From Pseudisothecium myosuroides (Eukaryota > Streptophyta > Bryopsida > Hypnales > Lembophyllaceae), in assembly GCA_951799445.1 (NCBI GenBank), contig OX637289.1, positions 7,593,321-7,657,320 on the forward strand: 64,000 nt of DNA, given 5' to 3'. How positions within the stretch are numbered: the first letter of the stretch is position 1; every line of letters starts with the position of its first letter. The notes below the pieces were generated by a model. It was not told where the DNA came from, searched no databases, and saw nothing but the letters and a program-made list of their open reading frames with translations. Below, piece after piece: positions 1-12,478 of the stretch. A program made the translations under genes and the position numbers.

Positions 1-1285
1 ATAAATGGATAAGAAATTAAAATTAAAATTACAAAATGAATTAATTTTCTAAAATTCTTGCAAAATGGACAATTAAATAACATCATTTTTAATATTTAGA
101 TTAAATTATTTATAAAGAACATCATAATGACACCAATTTGGGCCAACAAATAAATAAATAAATATTGCACATGATGAAATACAAAAATAGTTAATACAAA
201 GCCCAGCATAATCTCTGAATTTTGAGAATAAAACATAAACAATCTAAGAGTTAGACGGAACACATAACGACAAGGTAAGATTAATGTTATCATTATTGCT
301 CAATTATATTGTATACATGTCCCAAAACCTAAAATCTATGCAATTACAAAAAAAACTAAAGTTGATTATATTATTATTTTTAAGCCATGAGCATTATAAG
401 CCTCCTTCCTCTAACTCAACCAAATCCAAATTTATTGTACGATATATAGAACTTGCTTAGTGTTGTGGTACATTTTAACTATAATTAATGACAAGTAGAA
501 AGTGAGACAAAAAGGAAGGTTGGAATATAGCACCACTAGTAATCACCACTTCAAGTGACAGAAACATTCACAATAGATACATGACACTACTATATGAAGC
601 AAAGTCTCTCAATATAAATAAACACAAAAAATTGAGAGCCTTCAAAAATATTCATTTCAACTTTATAAAGTATATTATACAAACTATACATAGAAATTGC
701 AAGCTAAACCACTCCCTTAGTAAACAACATAAGAACCACAGATGCTTTACAATTGTTTTATATTCTAAATCCTAAACCCTAAAGTTAGGGGTGGGTGCTT
801 ACAAATAAAATCTAATCTCTAGGTTTACTAAAACTAATTTATAAAAATCTTGTTAGTTACATCTTGGTTGACATAAATTATAAATATATTATTATAATTA
901 AAACAACAATGATGGTTTTAAAAACATACCACACATGAATCAAATTCTAGGTCATAAAACATAATTTTATTTCCTAAAAAACTTATTGCAACGTTATTGA
1001 GATAAAAAAAAATTGAATTGAATAAACAAAAAAAACCGAAATCCACCAAACTTAACCCTATAAATAAGGACGAGTTGGACATTGTAGAAATCATCTTTTT
1101 TGGTACAGTGTGAATCATCTACTTAAAAAAAACAAAAAAAAACTCATTGGAGGTTAAACTAATATACAAAAACTCTCCCCTAATTGCACTAAATTCCAAG
1201 GATGATCATTTATACTTTTCTTACATAAAAAGATTTGTTCTCATCCATCAAACATTTAATGTCCGCAACAATGTTACAAGATTAA
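1..1285. other. AT-rich spacer, no gene
   Basis: Long A and T runs and stop-dense frames. I see no domain, splice structure or transposon terminus. A single telomere-like CCTAAACCCTAAAG near 770 is isolated. Confidence 0.6.
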
Positions 1286-2123
1286 CCCCTAAAGGACTAA
1301 GGCCATTTTTCTGTCAAAACCCACTCAAAATTGCATTCATCCCTCAATTTTTTATTTATTTATTTAGAATCTAACCATAGATCTTGTACTTTACTTGCCA
1401 AAGACCATGTGGTAAAATTTCATGAAGTTTGACTGCACAGATTGGAAGATAGTAGCATTCAAAGTTGGAAAAAAAAATTTGAATGTTGGCTTGCAATTTC
1501 AGATGACTTTGATTGCTATTTTTGGAAAAAATTTGCATTGAAAACTTTGAATTAAATTTTTTTTGCATTGAATAATTGAGTAGAAAGTCTAGGAAAAAAT
1601 TGCAAAAATGAAACATTTGATTTTCATTCTTAAAAAAATTATTAAGTAGAAATAGGTCCAAGATTGAATGAATAACTAAATTGTTAATAGCTCTAAGATG
1701 GGATTGAAACACAATAATCCCAAGTGAGAGATTGTTTTAGCAAGAAAACTTAACCTTGTCAAACAAAAATTGTGAAAAATTGTGAAAATTGAATCCTATA
1801 AGTTATGTTTTCAAGAAAATGTTTAGATTGCTTGAAAAACATGAATGTTCATAACTTTTACATCACTAATCCAAATGGAATGAGATAAAAGTTTCACATG
1901 TGGACAAAAACAAGATCTATGAGAAAAAAAAAAAATTAAATATATTTTTAAGTTTTTTGTGGATTTCTGCTCAATGATGTGAAAATTATGTTTAAGATCC
2001 TACAAAGCTAATATATTTTTCTATCTTGTGAAAAAGTTCCAAAAAAATTCATTAAAAATTGAGATCATAAAAACTTGTCCCAAATCCATTTTGTCCCCCG
2101 AGGGGACACTGGTACTTTAGCGG
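1286..2123 (+). mobile_element. TTAA-flanked MITE, family P1 (piggyBac-like ends)
   Basis: TTAA lies on both sides (1282-1285 and 2124-2127). The left end reads CCCCTAAAGGACTAAGGCC and the right end, reverse-complemented, CCGCTAAAGTACCAGTG, so the terminal inverted repeat is about 9-12 bp and imperfect. The 838-bp interior is AT-rich and non-coding. It resembles 40773-41646 and 55290-56216 along its length (for example the block around a 'gaccgcac.gattg.aagat' motif), so these are copies of one family. No transposase is visible. Assignment to piggyBac rests only on TTAA plus CCC-starting ends. Confidence 0.75.
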
Positions 2124-2194
2124 TTAATTTGTCAATAATTGTTATTCACTACTTCACACCTATTCCTAAAAACTCACCACCTATCATGGATTGA

Positions 2195-2542
2195 TTGTTA
2201 TTGGTTATTGGGTACTTGTTCAAATTCTTTTTTCACGTCATTTTGCAACTGGCTTTACAGTACCTACACATTGAGCACACTTATGATTATGATACGGCAA
2301 ATTACTACAGTGCCACCAAGAAGGTCGGCATGATTTCGCCCATGCTTCCAGTTGTTTTCCAGGAGGTCCAGTTCGCAAGGATTCTTGGCAACGAAGCAAC
2401 CACTAACTTATTCCACGAGGGCGGCTTCCATGAAGTGCCGTGCCGCTGCCAGCATCAGAGGTTGGAGGTGCAAAAAACTAAATTATATGGAGATCGTAAG
2501 GTAAGGTATATGAAAGTGGAAACCATAGCGTATTCATGTTGA
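2195..2542 (+). pseudogene. gene-like coding fragment, unknown
   Basis: A 115-codon open frame in which the part from about 2260 to 2480 has higher GC and ordinary-looking amino-acid composition (YSATKKVGMISPMLPVV, FARILGNEATTNLFHEGG), unlike the AT-rich frames nearby. The first 20 or so residues come from AT-rich DNA and look spurious. No start context, intron pair or domain is recognised. A further in-frame piece (DRDNATVIRFNQ) follows after the stop. It could be an exon captured by a transposon, or the remnant of a decayed gene. I do not recognise the family. Confidence 0.25.
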
Positions 2543-2914
2543 CAGGGACAATGCCACCGTCATCAGATTCAACCAGTGACGCAGGCATGTAAAGGGACTT
2601 GAGAGTTCTTTGGGTCCGGGATGGAAACTGAGAAGTACTCCGGCCTATGTTGGGTCATTTTTTGAACCCGGAAGATGATGTTGAGGACCGACACAAAGTG
2701 TCTGATGGATGACTTTCTATGTTACTGTAGAAACTACAGAGAATGCACCTATTGGTCCAAAAATTGATTTGTAACTTATACAAGTGATGAGAGCTTATCA
2801 TCAAGGCGGCGGCGGCGGGCCTTTCAGAGTTAAGTGTGTTTTATTTGAGTTCTTAAAATAAAAAAAGTTTTTGAGAAACGGGTCAGTTGGTTGAAATCAT
2901 CAAGCGCATGCATG

Positions 2915-3231
2915 TAAAGTAGGAGGCTGTAAAACGGAGTGGGCATTAAAATGGAACATGACTCACAGGTACATTTTGCTTTCTTCAATGTACCACCTAT
3001 GCACATTTCACGAGGTGGTCCATTTTGATGACTTCAAATGACCACTTTTTTCCAACTTGAAAAATTTGTAACTAATTCCACAAAGGTCCAAAAAATATGA
3101 AATGACTTGGGTTACATTTCAATTCCACTTGTCTTTCAAGAAAAATTTATTGAAAAATATTTCAAGATGTTTTACCACCCCAAAATTCAGTTTCAGCGCT
3201 TAGATGCTCCATTTCTGGACCTCCTACCTTA
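2915..3231. mobile_element. TA-flanked MITE, family B
   Basis: Ends match the family B inverted repeat: left AAGTAGGAGGCTGTAAAAC, right reverse-complement AGGTAGGAGGTCCAGAAATG, each bordered by TA. The interior shares the family landmarks ('ggtacattttgctttcttc', 'tttgtaactaattccacaaag'), also seen at 13444-13758, 20332-21226, 24060-24388 and inside 11595-12474. Non-coding. Confidence 0.65.
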
Positions 3232-4584
3232 TGAGGTATGAGATTGAATCCAACTCCGACAGTCGTCTTAATTTCAAAGCTTTGATTATTGAATCTTTTT
3301 TGGAATTTTTCATATTTTGTTGATATTTTTGAATATATTATTATATACCTCAATTTCATCAAATTGGTCATAAAAAAGGGTTATTATTAAAGATTTTGAT
3401 TTAACTTTGGATGAATGAAAAGTTATTAGGCAATTGAAACTATTTGAAGCACTATGTTCTTCATTTGAGTTTGTTCTTGTACATCATAGCCTATCTAAAC
3501 ACGTTGAGATTTGCTTGGAGCATATCATTCTAATATTCAAATCTAATATTACAATAAAGAAGAGTTTTCACAATCAAATAAAAAATGTTAGCTTCGATGT
3601 GGTTAAAACCTCATCCTAGCACAATGATTTGTAAAAAAAATTGATTTTTTTAATAAACAATCAAAATTCAAAATTCTATAAAAAGTGGGATACAAGTTTT
3701 ACAAATTGTAAAATTGATTTCTTGAATGTCAGTTGTCTAACATCTCAAAAATTTCAAATAATAATAAAGAAATAAAAACATTATAAATAAATGAATCTAA
3801 TTAGGTAAGAACAATATGACTATTGTGCATTGATGCTACTATTTGATGGTATCTTTTTTATGACGTTAAATTTTCATTATTAGACCTTTTATTTAGATTG
3901 TTTGTTGAATTATGATACTCGTCGACATGAATTTCTAAGAGAATACTACGATTGAAACAGTTTGAAGCCTTATGAAGGTTTACAAGGCCCTTAGAATTAA
4001 GCACTTTAAAATTTAGATGATGACAACAATCAAAATGAGTTTCAGAAGATGTAAATTGCCTAATCATTTGCTCTTAAGTTGATTTTAACTCCTTAAGAAT
4101 TAGGGAGCCCACTTAGGTTTTTTAACAACTCAGCCAATCTATGTTGACTCATAGCTTTGATTCAAGTGAATCCCATAAATATTGCAAAATTTATAAGCTT
4201 TTCGTATTTCATTGTCAAAGTGGGCATCCAAAAATATGTTATAAAAATAGATTAATTATTTTTTATTTAAAAGCATGCATTGATACATAGAAATCTTTGA
4301 AATATTATATTTCAACTAATTAATTGATAGTTACAATGACTAACAAAACTGAGTACAAATTTGAATTGTTTTCATTCAAACAACTATACCATAAGCATCA
4401 ATGGCCAAAGTCCCAAAGTGGATATATGGAAGTTGTAGTATGCAACATACTACACATTACCATGGAAGTTTGAAGAAAAAATTAATTGTTATTTGAAAGA
4501 AAATTAATTTCAAAGTTAGCCATGTCTAAAACTTGGTTTTGTTCATTGTGATTTGGAATTATTTTATCTTTTGTCAATTTTTTC
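3232..4584. other. AT-rich spacer
   Basis: Low-complexity, stop-dense sequence. I see no gene, RNA gene or paired termini. Confidence 0.55.
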
Positions 4585-4880
4585 CTAAAACTTCCAAAAA
4601 AAATTATGCCTTGGCATGGTATACATCATTTTAGCTTGTTGTACACAAAATTGAAGGAAATTGAAGGAAATTGAAGGAAATTTTTTGAAAAAAAGTTTGA
4701 CAAGGTTTAGTTCACTTGATAGAATAATCTTGCCATTGTAATTATTGTATTTTAGTTCCATCTTAGACCTATTAGTGATGTAGTTTTTACCTTCTATTAC
4801 CTATATACTTCTACTTACAATAACAATTTTTTAAAGAATGAAAATCAAGTGTGTGTGTTTTGAAATTTTAAATATTTTGA
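4585..4880 (-). repeat. decayed P1-family fragment with short minisatellite
   Basis: Reverse-oriented similarity to the interior of the 1286-2123 element (the 'tttgacaaggttnag' and 'caattttttaaagaatgaaaatcaa' blocks). No terminal TTAA survives. At about 4651-4682 there is a 10-bp minisatellite (gaaattgaag, three copies plus a partial). Confidence 0.4.
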
Positions 4881-5441
4881 GGATTAGAAAGTTTAAATAT
4901 TTTGAGGTTATTTTGTATTCATTGTAGATTTTCTCACTTCTTCAATAATTCATGATAATTCTAAATTGTCACAAAAAAATAAAAAAAAGTTGATGTTTTT
5001 ATAGATTACATCTGATTTTTTCTTCCAAAGAATAAAATTAAATAAATTTCACTAATGTATACTATCAATATTAAAATAGCCTTAAAACAAAAGATATTGC
5101 ATTTGACTATATCGTTGCATTGCAAATGCATATATCATGTAAAAATATATATTTATTAGTTATTTGGATGGATTTTGATTGTAATAATATAGAGACGATG
5201 ACATCACTTAAAGTGATTTTAAGGTGACGCCTTCCCATTGGTATGTATGGGTCAACTATTAAGAGCAGATAACTCTATTAGAACGTCATTAGTTTGAAGT
5301 AATTTTTTAAGTTATAGAATATCATTGCTCTGACTTGAGTTCAATCTATGTTTTCACTTTCTTAAGTTTTAGTACATTGAACTAAAGGATTTTTTGGAAT
5401 CTCAAGATTCACAATTAGCCTCAACTAGAGCCTAAGTTTGA
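4881..5441. other. AT-rich spacer
   Basis: No coding or repeat feature recognised. Confidence 0.5.
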
Positions 5442-5834
5442 ATTTCCTTTGTTACAACTCCAAATCAATTTCCTCTTCAGTTAGGCCTTGCACCACCACA
5501 AAAGTATTCAAAAAAAGAAGTTCATTTTTTTGACCACCCAAACAAATTTGTATACAACACAATATAGCACAAGAACCTTCAATGTGATGCTCGGGCTTTA
5601 GTGGTCTTATTGCAAGTTGGATGTGTTGAACCTGGTAACAAAAAAGTGACTTTTGAAGAATATTTTGAGGGTCTCAATGATGATCAATATTATTGTATGG
5701 TTAGGCCTATCAAAGAGAATTGTGGCCAGTAATGTTGATTAGAGGGGCCAGTCAACTTTTTGATTAAGACAAACCGGATAGAATATGTTGTAGCTTCAGT
5801 TAAAAGCATCCTCAAGTATTTACAAATGAAGTGA
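5442..5834 (+). pseudogene. decayed ORF of unknown family
   Basis: One frame reads as protein for about 130 codons with only three internal stops (near 5562, and two close together near 5733). Fragments include KKEVHFFDHPNKFVYNT, CDARALVVLLQVGCVEPG, KVTFEEYFEGLNDDQYY and NFLIKTNRIEYVVASVKSIL. Composition is protein-like compared with surrounding AT-rich frames. There is no start codon, no recognised domain and no flanking LTR or TIR. It is most likely part of an old mobile element or a dead gene. Function unknown. Confidence 0.35.
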
Positions 5835-6439
5835 TGCTCCTTTTAGAACTTTGTTTTCTTACCTCTATTAGACAACTATCAAATCATAGTTCCTCTATTT
5901 TTGTACTTGAAAATATTTTGAAAATTTGTTTTGTGTGTACAAAGTTATAGGAAGGAAAGATGAAGATAGTCTACATTCTAGTTGAACTTTGCAGTTATAT
6001 AGTTATGAAGATAAGGATAAGGAGTTAGTTGTAGGAATAAAAATGGTAGTCAATAGGTGTTAAGCTAACCATATGGTTGTAGTATGGGACTAAACTCCAC
6101 TTCTTTAATAGGATAATGTGGAGAATAAAGATAAAATTCTTTTCCTTCCTTTCCATAGTTTGTTTGGTTTTGCCATAAACTTAAAGAGCCATAGCATATT
6201 GTATTTTGTGAGTTTTAAATTTTGAAAGGTTGTTTTTCTTTCTACTATAATTTCAAAAATAATAACTCGCTTTATTTGAAATTTATATGTGGAAGTTATA
6301 CTCGATGGAGTGAGAGAAATTCAGTTGACATGGAGTTTGAGGGCAAAATTCTTAAGCTATTATAATTTTTTGATTAGGAAGTATTTAGTTTTGAGATTTG
6401 ATGTGCCTATGTATTGAATTGTTAGATTTTCAAAAAATT

Positions 6440-6800
6440 ATCACACTATTAGTTTGGAGTTAGAGAGTGAAAAATATGGACTTGAAAACAAAGTGATGTG
6501 GAGCTGCCATTGAATTGAAGAGTGGGAACTTTGACCAGCTACAAAAATTGAACAGTAAAAAAATTTTACTTGAAATTTGAATAGTTTATAGAAATTTATA
6601 TTAACTTTATAAAAAAAGTATCTCACTTTTAGTTTTAGTATTAGAAAGTCAAAGATATGAACTTAAAAGTAAAATAATGACAAGTTGTCATGGAATTGAA
6701 GAGAAGAAATTTCAACCAGCTATAAAGTTAGACAATAAAAGATTTTGACTTGAAATTTGGATAATTTATAGAAATTTGTATCACACTCTTAGTTTGAAGT
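6440..6800. repeat. diverged tandem duplication, ~160-180 bp unit
   Basis: The landmark 'tcacactattagtttggagtt' recurs at about 6440, 6620 and 6780. Between copies the blocks 'ggaattgaagag', 'accagctat/caaa' and 'ttgaaatttg.ata.tttatagaaattt' repeat in order. Two units plus the start of a third. Non-coding. Confidence 0.55.
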
Positions 6801-6857
6801 TTTGAAGAGGATCAAAAAGAGAATTTGGTATTCATTTGAGGGTTGGATACACTTTAA

Positions 6858-7797
6858 CCCCTAAAGGACCAGCATGCATTTTTTGGCAACATAGAAATTT
6901 TGGGCAAATATATGTGACTAGAGATTTGCATATTTTAGGTTGAAATTTTAATAGAAGGTGGGGATGAAGAATAATTTTCATATGCACTAAAGTTCATGAC
7001 ACTTGGAAATATGAGTTAAAAATTATGGCCCAATATGAGGGGGTTTTCTTCGTAAATGGGCAGTGGAGGCAAATTAGAAAAAATCACTTTTTTCACAAAT
7101 AAAAATTTGAAATTGGTTTTCTAAAATTATATATACATGGAATTTTTGAATTATTCCATGATTTCAATCAACGAGTCAAAGATTATGAAGAGTTTTTGTT
7201 TGCAGGAAGTTATGGATTCTCTATTCTAAAATAAATAGACTTTGAAGTCCTTTATTTTACTCAATTTACAATATTCTTTGAAAGAAATAAAATCGTAGGA
7301 TGTAGATTGTTTATTACAACATTGCAACCATTGGGATTGGCATTTTTCAAGTCCGCAACTTAACTCTTAACAATCTTGTACGGAGTATTTTGAATCATTT
7401 TCTATTTTTTTCTACTTACTATTTTTTTCCTATATGTTGTACAATTTCAAATGATGTGAAATTTTTCAAGGATCTAGCCAACTTGTCTAGGGAAAAAAAT
7501 CCAAAGAAGCACCACCATTTTCGACATTTTTCATAGAAAAAGTGAGCTTGTAAAGTGCAGCTACCCTGTTTTTTGTAGGGCCAAAAAAATAATTTCAGTG
7601 AATTTGAATGCTTGTATCTTGCAATCCATGCAGTGGAAATTTTTGAAATTTTTGCCACGTGTTTTCAAGTGAATATACAACAAGATCATAGGATTACATG
7701 TGTCAAAAAAAAAGAATTTTCAAAAATTTGGTACTTGTACTAAAAATGACAATTTTTGAGCGTTTTCAATGAAAACATAGTCATGGAACTTTAGGGG
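6858..7797. mobile_element. TTAA-flanked MITE, family P
   Basis: TTAA on both sides (6854-6857, 7798-7801). Left end CCCCTAAAGGACCAGCATG, right reverse-complement CCCCTAAAGTTCCATGAC. 940 bp, the longest of the set. No transposase frame: the 79-codon frame inside has no recognisable domain. Confidence 0.72.
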
Positions 7798-7801
7798 TTA
7801 A

Positions 7802-10467
7802 AGGATTTCATACAATTTATACACAACTCATATGGCTTCTATATAAATTTATGGTATTTGATTTTATTTGTATAATCCCACATGAAGTGTGTACAAATAT
7901 GTATACAATTTAATGTATTATATAAGATAAAGACAAGTATATATATATATGACTTGATGTATTATACGAGGTTAATACAAATATGAATACAATTTTATAT
8001 ATTATATAAAGAATATACAATTATGAACATGAATTGATGCATTATATGAGGTGTATACTATACAAGTATGAATATAACTCATTTTTATTAAACTTGCTTG
8101 GTTATATTATGTTTTATATGTTTCATATGCGAATTTACATACATCTATTTGTATATGGACATTTGTATGCGGAGTACATTCATTGTACTTTATTTTTCAT
8201 TTGATTGTGGGATCCTTCATGTCTTGGGCCAAATCTAGTTGCAGCTAGATATCTGATGGTTTTTCCACGTAAACTCTTTCTACCCTGACGACTCTATTGT
8301 AGAATTTGTCTTTTGGAGGTCAACTCCTTAATGTTCAAATTACTACATTTGGTGGCATGAAAATTTTGATGTTATATTTGACATTATTGTTGACATAAGA
8401 ATAGATGGATGTCACCTAAAATTGGGTCACCAAAAACACAAGTTTCTAATAGTAGAAGCTTGTGCTCACTTTATAATTTGTGGGTGGGTGCATTTTATTC
8501 TGCTTCTATTATTGGTGCAATACCTCAAACCAAAGTGAATAGTTCTTCAATATAGCCTAGTAATGCATAAACAAAAAGATTTTATATTTAGGATGCTTCA
8601 CATTATATAATTCGAGGGCTTGCTAGAACACATCCTCAAGTGATATGCTAGACTCTTGTAAGCTTAAACTTGACTTGCACACCCCATATAAATTTCACGC
8701 TCTTTCTCAGCACATTTTGCCTTACCGTACAAGAATTTGCCTTCCAACGGCCATTATGGCCATGACCTGGTACGTGTCATGCGGAATAAGACACACAACA
8801 AATGGAGATAAATACAACGCATAAGGGATTAATTTTAATTTACATTGTTCTAATTTTCTAGTTTTCATGTGGTTGTTCAAGCCACAACCTATACACTCTG
8901 GTGGCCTAAATGGGATTTGTTTTCTTTTGTGTCAATTCTTCCAATTTGGGTGCTTTTTCCTATTTGGATTGTTCAATTATCCAAATTGATGTTAGTCTAG
9001 TGCGAAAAGACATGGTTAATTCTAATAGGCATTAGGGAGTATAAATCCAAATTGGTTGGTTGAGTACTTGCTAAATCATGATCTAAAAAGCTAAGTAGGT
9101 GGTTGTTTGTTGTAAAGTTGGAAGGCCAAGCAGGGGTTGGTTGTTGCCTTCAACTATCAACTGATTATTAATGGGATTTTGGCGGCCCATTTGTTTTTCA
9201 CCCACTGCCATGAAAGAACGTGCAAGTCTACTCCAAATATTTTGTATTTTGATTTTTTGTTGGAATAGAAAGTTGATTAATAAATTTGTAAGTGTATTTG
9301 TGTTTGTGTTGTAAATGGTTTGATTGGATTGTAAATGGATTTTTGTTTGAAATTATGTACCTAATAGGGACTATGAAAAATGTGTGTGTTTTTGAATTAT
9401 CTGATGAGCATTTAATCTAGAGTTGGTGAGTGTGTGCTATGTATTTTTAAATGTTTCTATAAATATAATTTGTTTAATTGAAAAATGATAATTGTTGAAT
9501 TCAAATCTCGTCCTTGGATTGTGTTACCTAGTTTAAAAATGAACCTATTAGCAAAAAATAGTTCTACTTGACCGTCTCTCATAATTTGAACTTATTATAA
9601 TAAAAAGTGATTTCCTATTCTAGGATATCATTCTATTTGTACACCACACCTTGCCAATTTTATCATTGTTGTGCTATTAAGCATCCCACATTGATGATGT
9701 TCTTATTCATGTGGGTCATTTTGTGGATCATTTTCTTAGTGTACGTGATCCAAGTTTGTAATAGTGTATTTTATTAATTATCAATTATCTATCTCCTATC
9801 AATTATCTTTTATCTCTAGTCTTTTATCTTTAATCTTCTTTTTCTTCAATTGAATACTAAACTCTTGATTTGCAGTGGCCTCGAAAAGACATTAGAGTTC
9901 TTCAAAGCTTTGAGCAACCCCATTATTAGATGGAAGATGGGGAAGATGGAATAGCTTGGGCGGGGCAAAAAAAGACCATTTGCCCACTCAAAGGTGGCCA
10001 ACCTCCATTTGACCCTGAATATTTGTAACTTTTAAAGAACTCCTTTCCCACTACTTCCTCCCTTCTAAATTGATTTTTTGTAAATTTTGGAGCACTCCTT
10101 TCTTGTTCCTATTGTGCTTTTGTTTCTCTACACCTTTATAATTGAAGTTCTCAACTAAATGAAGCTCATGACCATATGAAATTCCTAATGAAAATAGCTC
10201 CAAAACAAGGGCACACTAAAGCCCTAAGCAGCCATGGCAAGTTGGCCTCCCAAGTCCCAAATTTGATGAGCCTAGGCTCGTTGTGTTTCCTTGACGAAGG
10301 AACAGTGAGGTAAAAAAGACAGTCCAACCCCAACCATCTACATTCCCAATTGTTATTCCATTTGACAGTGTGATGGCTCTTAGACTTTATAACTAGCTTC
10401 AACTCTTCAAGGAGGTTGCAATCTCTAAATTGTCATTTAATTAATGTTGGATGAACTGCTTCTAAGG
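7802..10467. other. AT-rich spacer with degenerate TA-rich repeat
   Basis: 7880-8080 holds a degenerate tandem pattern of about 60-70 bp ('tacaa.tatgaatacaattt.atatattatat'). The remaining 2.4 kb has normal-looking but stop-dense AT-rich sequence. I find no gene, terminus pair or RNA. Confidence 0.5.
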
Positions 10468-10470
10468 TTA

Positions 10471-10851
10471 GAGCATCCCCACGCCTGAGGCGGTGGATAG
10501 GGACACCAAGGCTCCACTTGGCAAGCCCATTCAATAAGCCCGGCCTGTGTGTCTCGCCTCTATCCCACCACAACACGGGCTACAAACACAGGAACCACGT
10601 TTGCACAAGCCCCATAGCGTCACCTTGCATCACCTCATCAATGCCGAGACAAAAGAACCTTTGAGCACTCAAAAAATACCTTGATAATTGTAAACAAGAA
10701 CAAAAGTAGTCTATACCAAGCCGCGGGCAAGGCTCTCCATTTGGCCAGGTGTTCATTAAATTTGGCTATGCCCGGCCATTTTTGGACCCTCACCGTGCGT
10801 GTCGTGGGGCAATTAAATTGCACCACATTTGGAGCAGTCATAGTGATGCTC
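10471..10851. mobile_element. Harbinger-like MITE (TTA target duplication)
   Basis: Direct TTA repeats flank it (10468-10470, 10852-10854). Left terminus GAGCATCCCCACGCC and right terminus ...GTGATGCTC form a GAGCATC inverted repeat, as in PIF/Harbinger-type plant MITEs. The 381-bp interior is markedly GC-richer than the neighbourhood. A second member lies at 30774-31183. Short frames on both strands inside are not supported as genes. Confidence 0.65.
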
Positions 10852-10941
10852 TTACTACATGCAATGAGTTAGGACTGCAATGCCTAGCAAAGTGAAGGAG
10901 CTACTACTAGTTATGATTTCTTCCTTAGTAGCAATCTTTAA

Positions 10942-11567
10942 CCCCTAAATGCCGGAGACGCCAAATTTTGGTGTCAACAAAACTTTGAAGTTAAATAAAA
11001 CCTTATCAAGCTACTATTTTTAGTACTTTATATTTTTGAAAAATTCTTTTTGAAGACTAGTTTTATCATCATAAAACCAATTTCGAAAATAAATTATTAT
11101 AATTTTTCTATTCAAGATTTTGTGCAAGGGTGTCCATTGCAAATCTTGATTTTATAGTGTTGTGAACTCTTGGAAATGAGCCTCAAATACACTAGAATTT
11201 GGAGAAAAAATCACATTAGAAATTCATTTAAAAAAAATTGTAGAGTAGATTTTGAGAATTTGTAAAGTGATTGGATTTATACATGTTTTGCCCTTTAATA
11301 TCATATTCTTTTGGTGACCAACTTTTTAGTTTTGATATGTGAAAATAGGGTTGAAAGACTTCAAATCACTTTCACAATTTTAACACCCTCATCTTTCAAT
11401 CCATAAGTGATATTGTCGTGATTTCCTATGTGATCTCTAACATGTCAAGATTGAATTTGTACAGTTACAATTCAACAAAAATTGATACAACTTATCAAAA
11501 TGTTGTCTTTTTGTTCAATTTAGAGCAAATTCTATGAAACTCAAAAAAGACCTTGGGCATTTCGGGG
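10942..11567 (-). mobile_element. TTAA-type MITE, family P2
   Basis: Left TTAA at 10938-10941; left end CCCCTAAATGCCGGAGACG, right reverse-complement CCCCGAAATGCCCAAGG. The expected right TTAA has become GTAG. The element is a reversed copy of 42365-43014: both carry the 'ccaaattttggtgt..acaa' block next to one end and 'caatttagag' next to the other. 626 bp, non-coding. Confidence 0.68.
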
Positions 11568-11594
11568 GTAGTGGCCCCACAATGGGGATCTTAA

Positions 11595-12474
11595 CCCTTT
11601 AATGACCGTGGTTGATTTGGGGGGCGGGCGTAGTTTTTCAAGAAAATGAATTTTGTGGCCACTCTAAAGATGTAGTCTTAGATCAAACCGTACAAGGTGT
11701 TTGCATAAGGGAGATTCTTCAACCTAACAAAAACTCAAACTCATCCAACAGTACAAATTGCTATAAATAAGGTAGGAGGTCCATAAATCAACCTTTTAAG
11801 GGCTAAAATTGAATTTTGTGGAGGTGAAACATCTTTAAATAATTTTTTGTAAATTTCCCTCAAAAGACAAGTAGAATAGGCATCTAATCCAAGTTGTTTC
11901 ATATTTTTTCAAGCTTTGTGAAATTAATTACAAATTTTTGAAGTTCACAAAAAATGGTCATATGTGGTCATTAAAACGAATACCCTTCTAAAATGTGCAG
12001 ATTTGGTACATCGAAGAAAGTGAAATGTACCTCTAAATCATGTTTGCTTCTAGAGCCTTGTTGGAGTTTGAGTTGCTTTCCTTAATTTTCAAAAATCAAT
12101 GACTTGAATGATCCTTTAGGATTTGCGCTACATAAATACCAATGCATAAGTTTACTTTGGGCATTCATGAGATTATAAAGCAACACTTATACCTTGTCAA
12201 GACATCAAGTTACAAAAAAATCTCACAATTTGGTTGATATTTTTTTGTATTTTTGTTGAACACTTTCCATTTGAAGGTCCAAGCCATTTGAGTTTGCAAC
12301 CTCATAGCTAATTCATCAATGCTCCAATTCTCTTGAAATTGGTTTTGTTTGAAGCACACAAAGACATTCTAATTGCGTTCCTCTTTGAGATTTTTGTGAT
12401 CAAATGTATGTTGAACAATATTAGACTGAGAGTCCAAAAATCAACCAAAAAGTGGTTGACTGGTCACTAAAGGG
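11595..12474. mobile_element. TTAA-flanked MITE, family P, with nested family B element
   Basis: TTAA at 11591-11594 and 12475-12478. Ends CCCTTTAATGACCGTGG and, reverse-complemented, CCCTTTAGTGACCAGTC. The 880-bp span includes a family B MITE (11770 to about 12058), so the original element was about 590 bp. This dates the P insertion before the B insertion. Confidence 0.68.
11770..12058. mobile_element. family B MITE nested in TTAA element
   Basis: Left end AGGTAGGAGGTCCATAAA preceded by TA. Interior is the reverse complement of the 13444-13758 copy. The right end is decayed ('cttctagagcct'). Confidence 0.6.
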
Positions 12475-12478
12475 TTAA

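Noticed and set aside
770..795. Interstitial telomere repeat
   Set aside because: Only about one and a half TTTAGGG-type units; likely chance.
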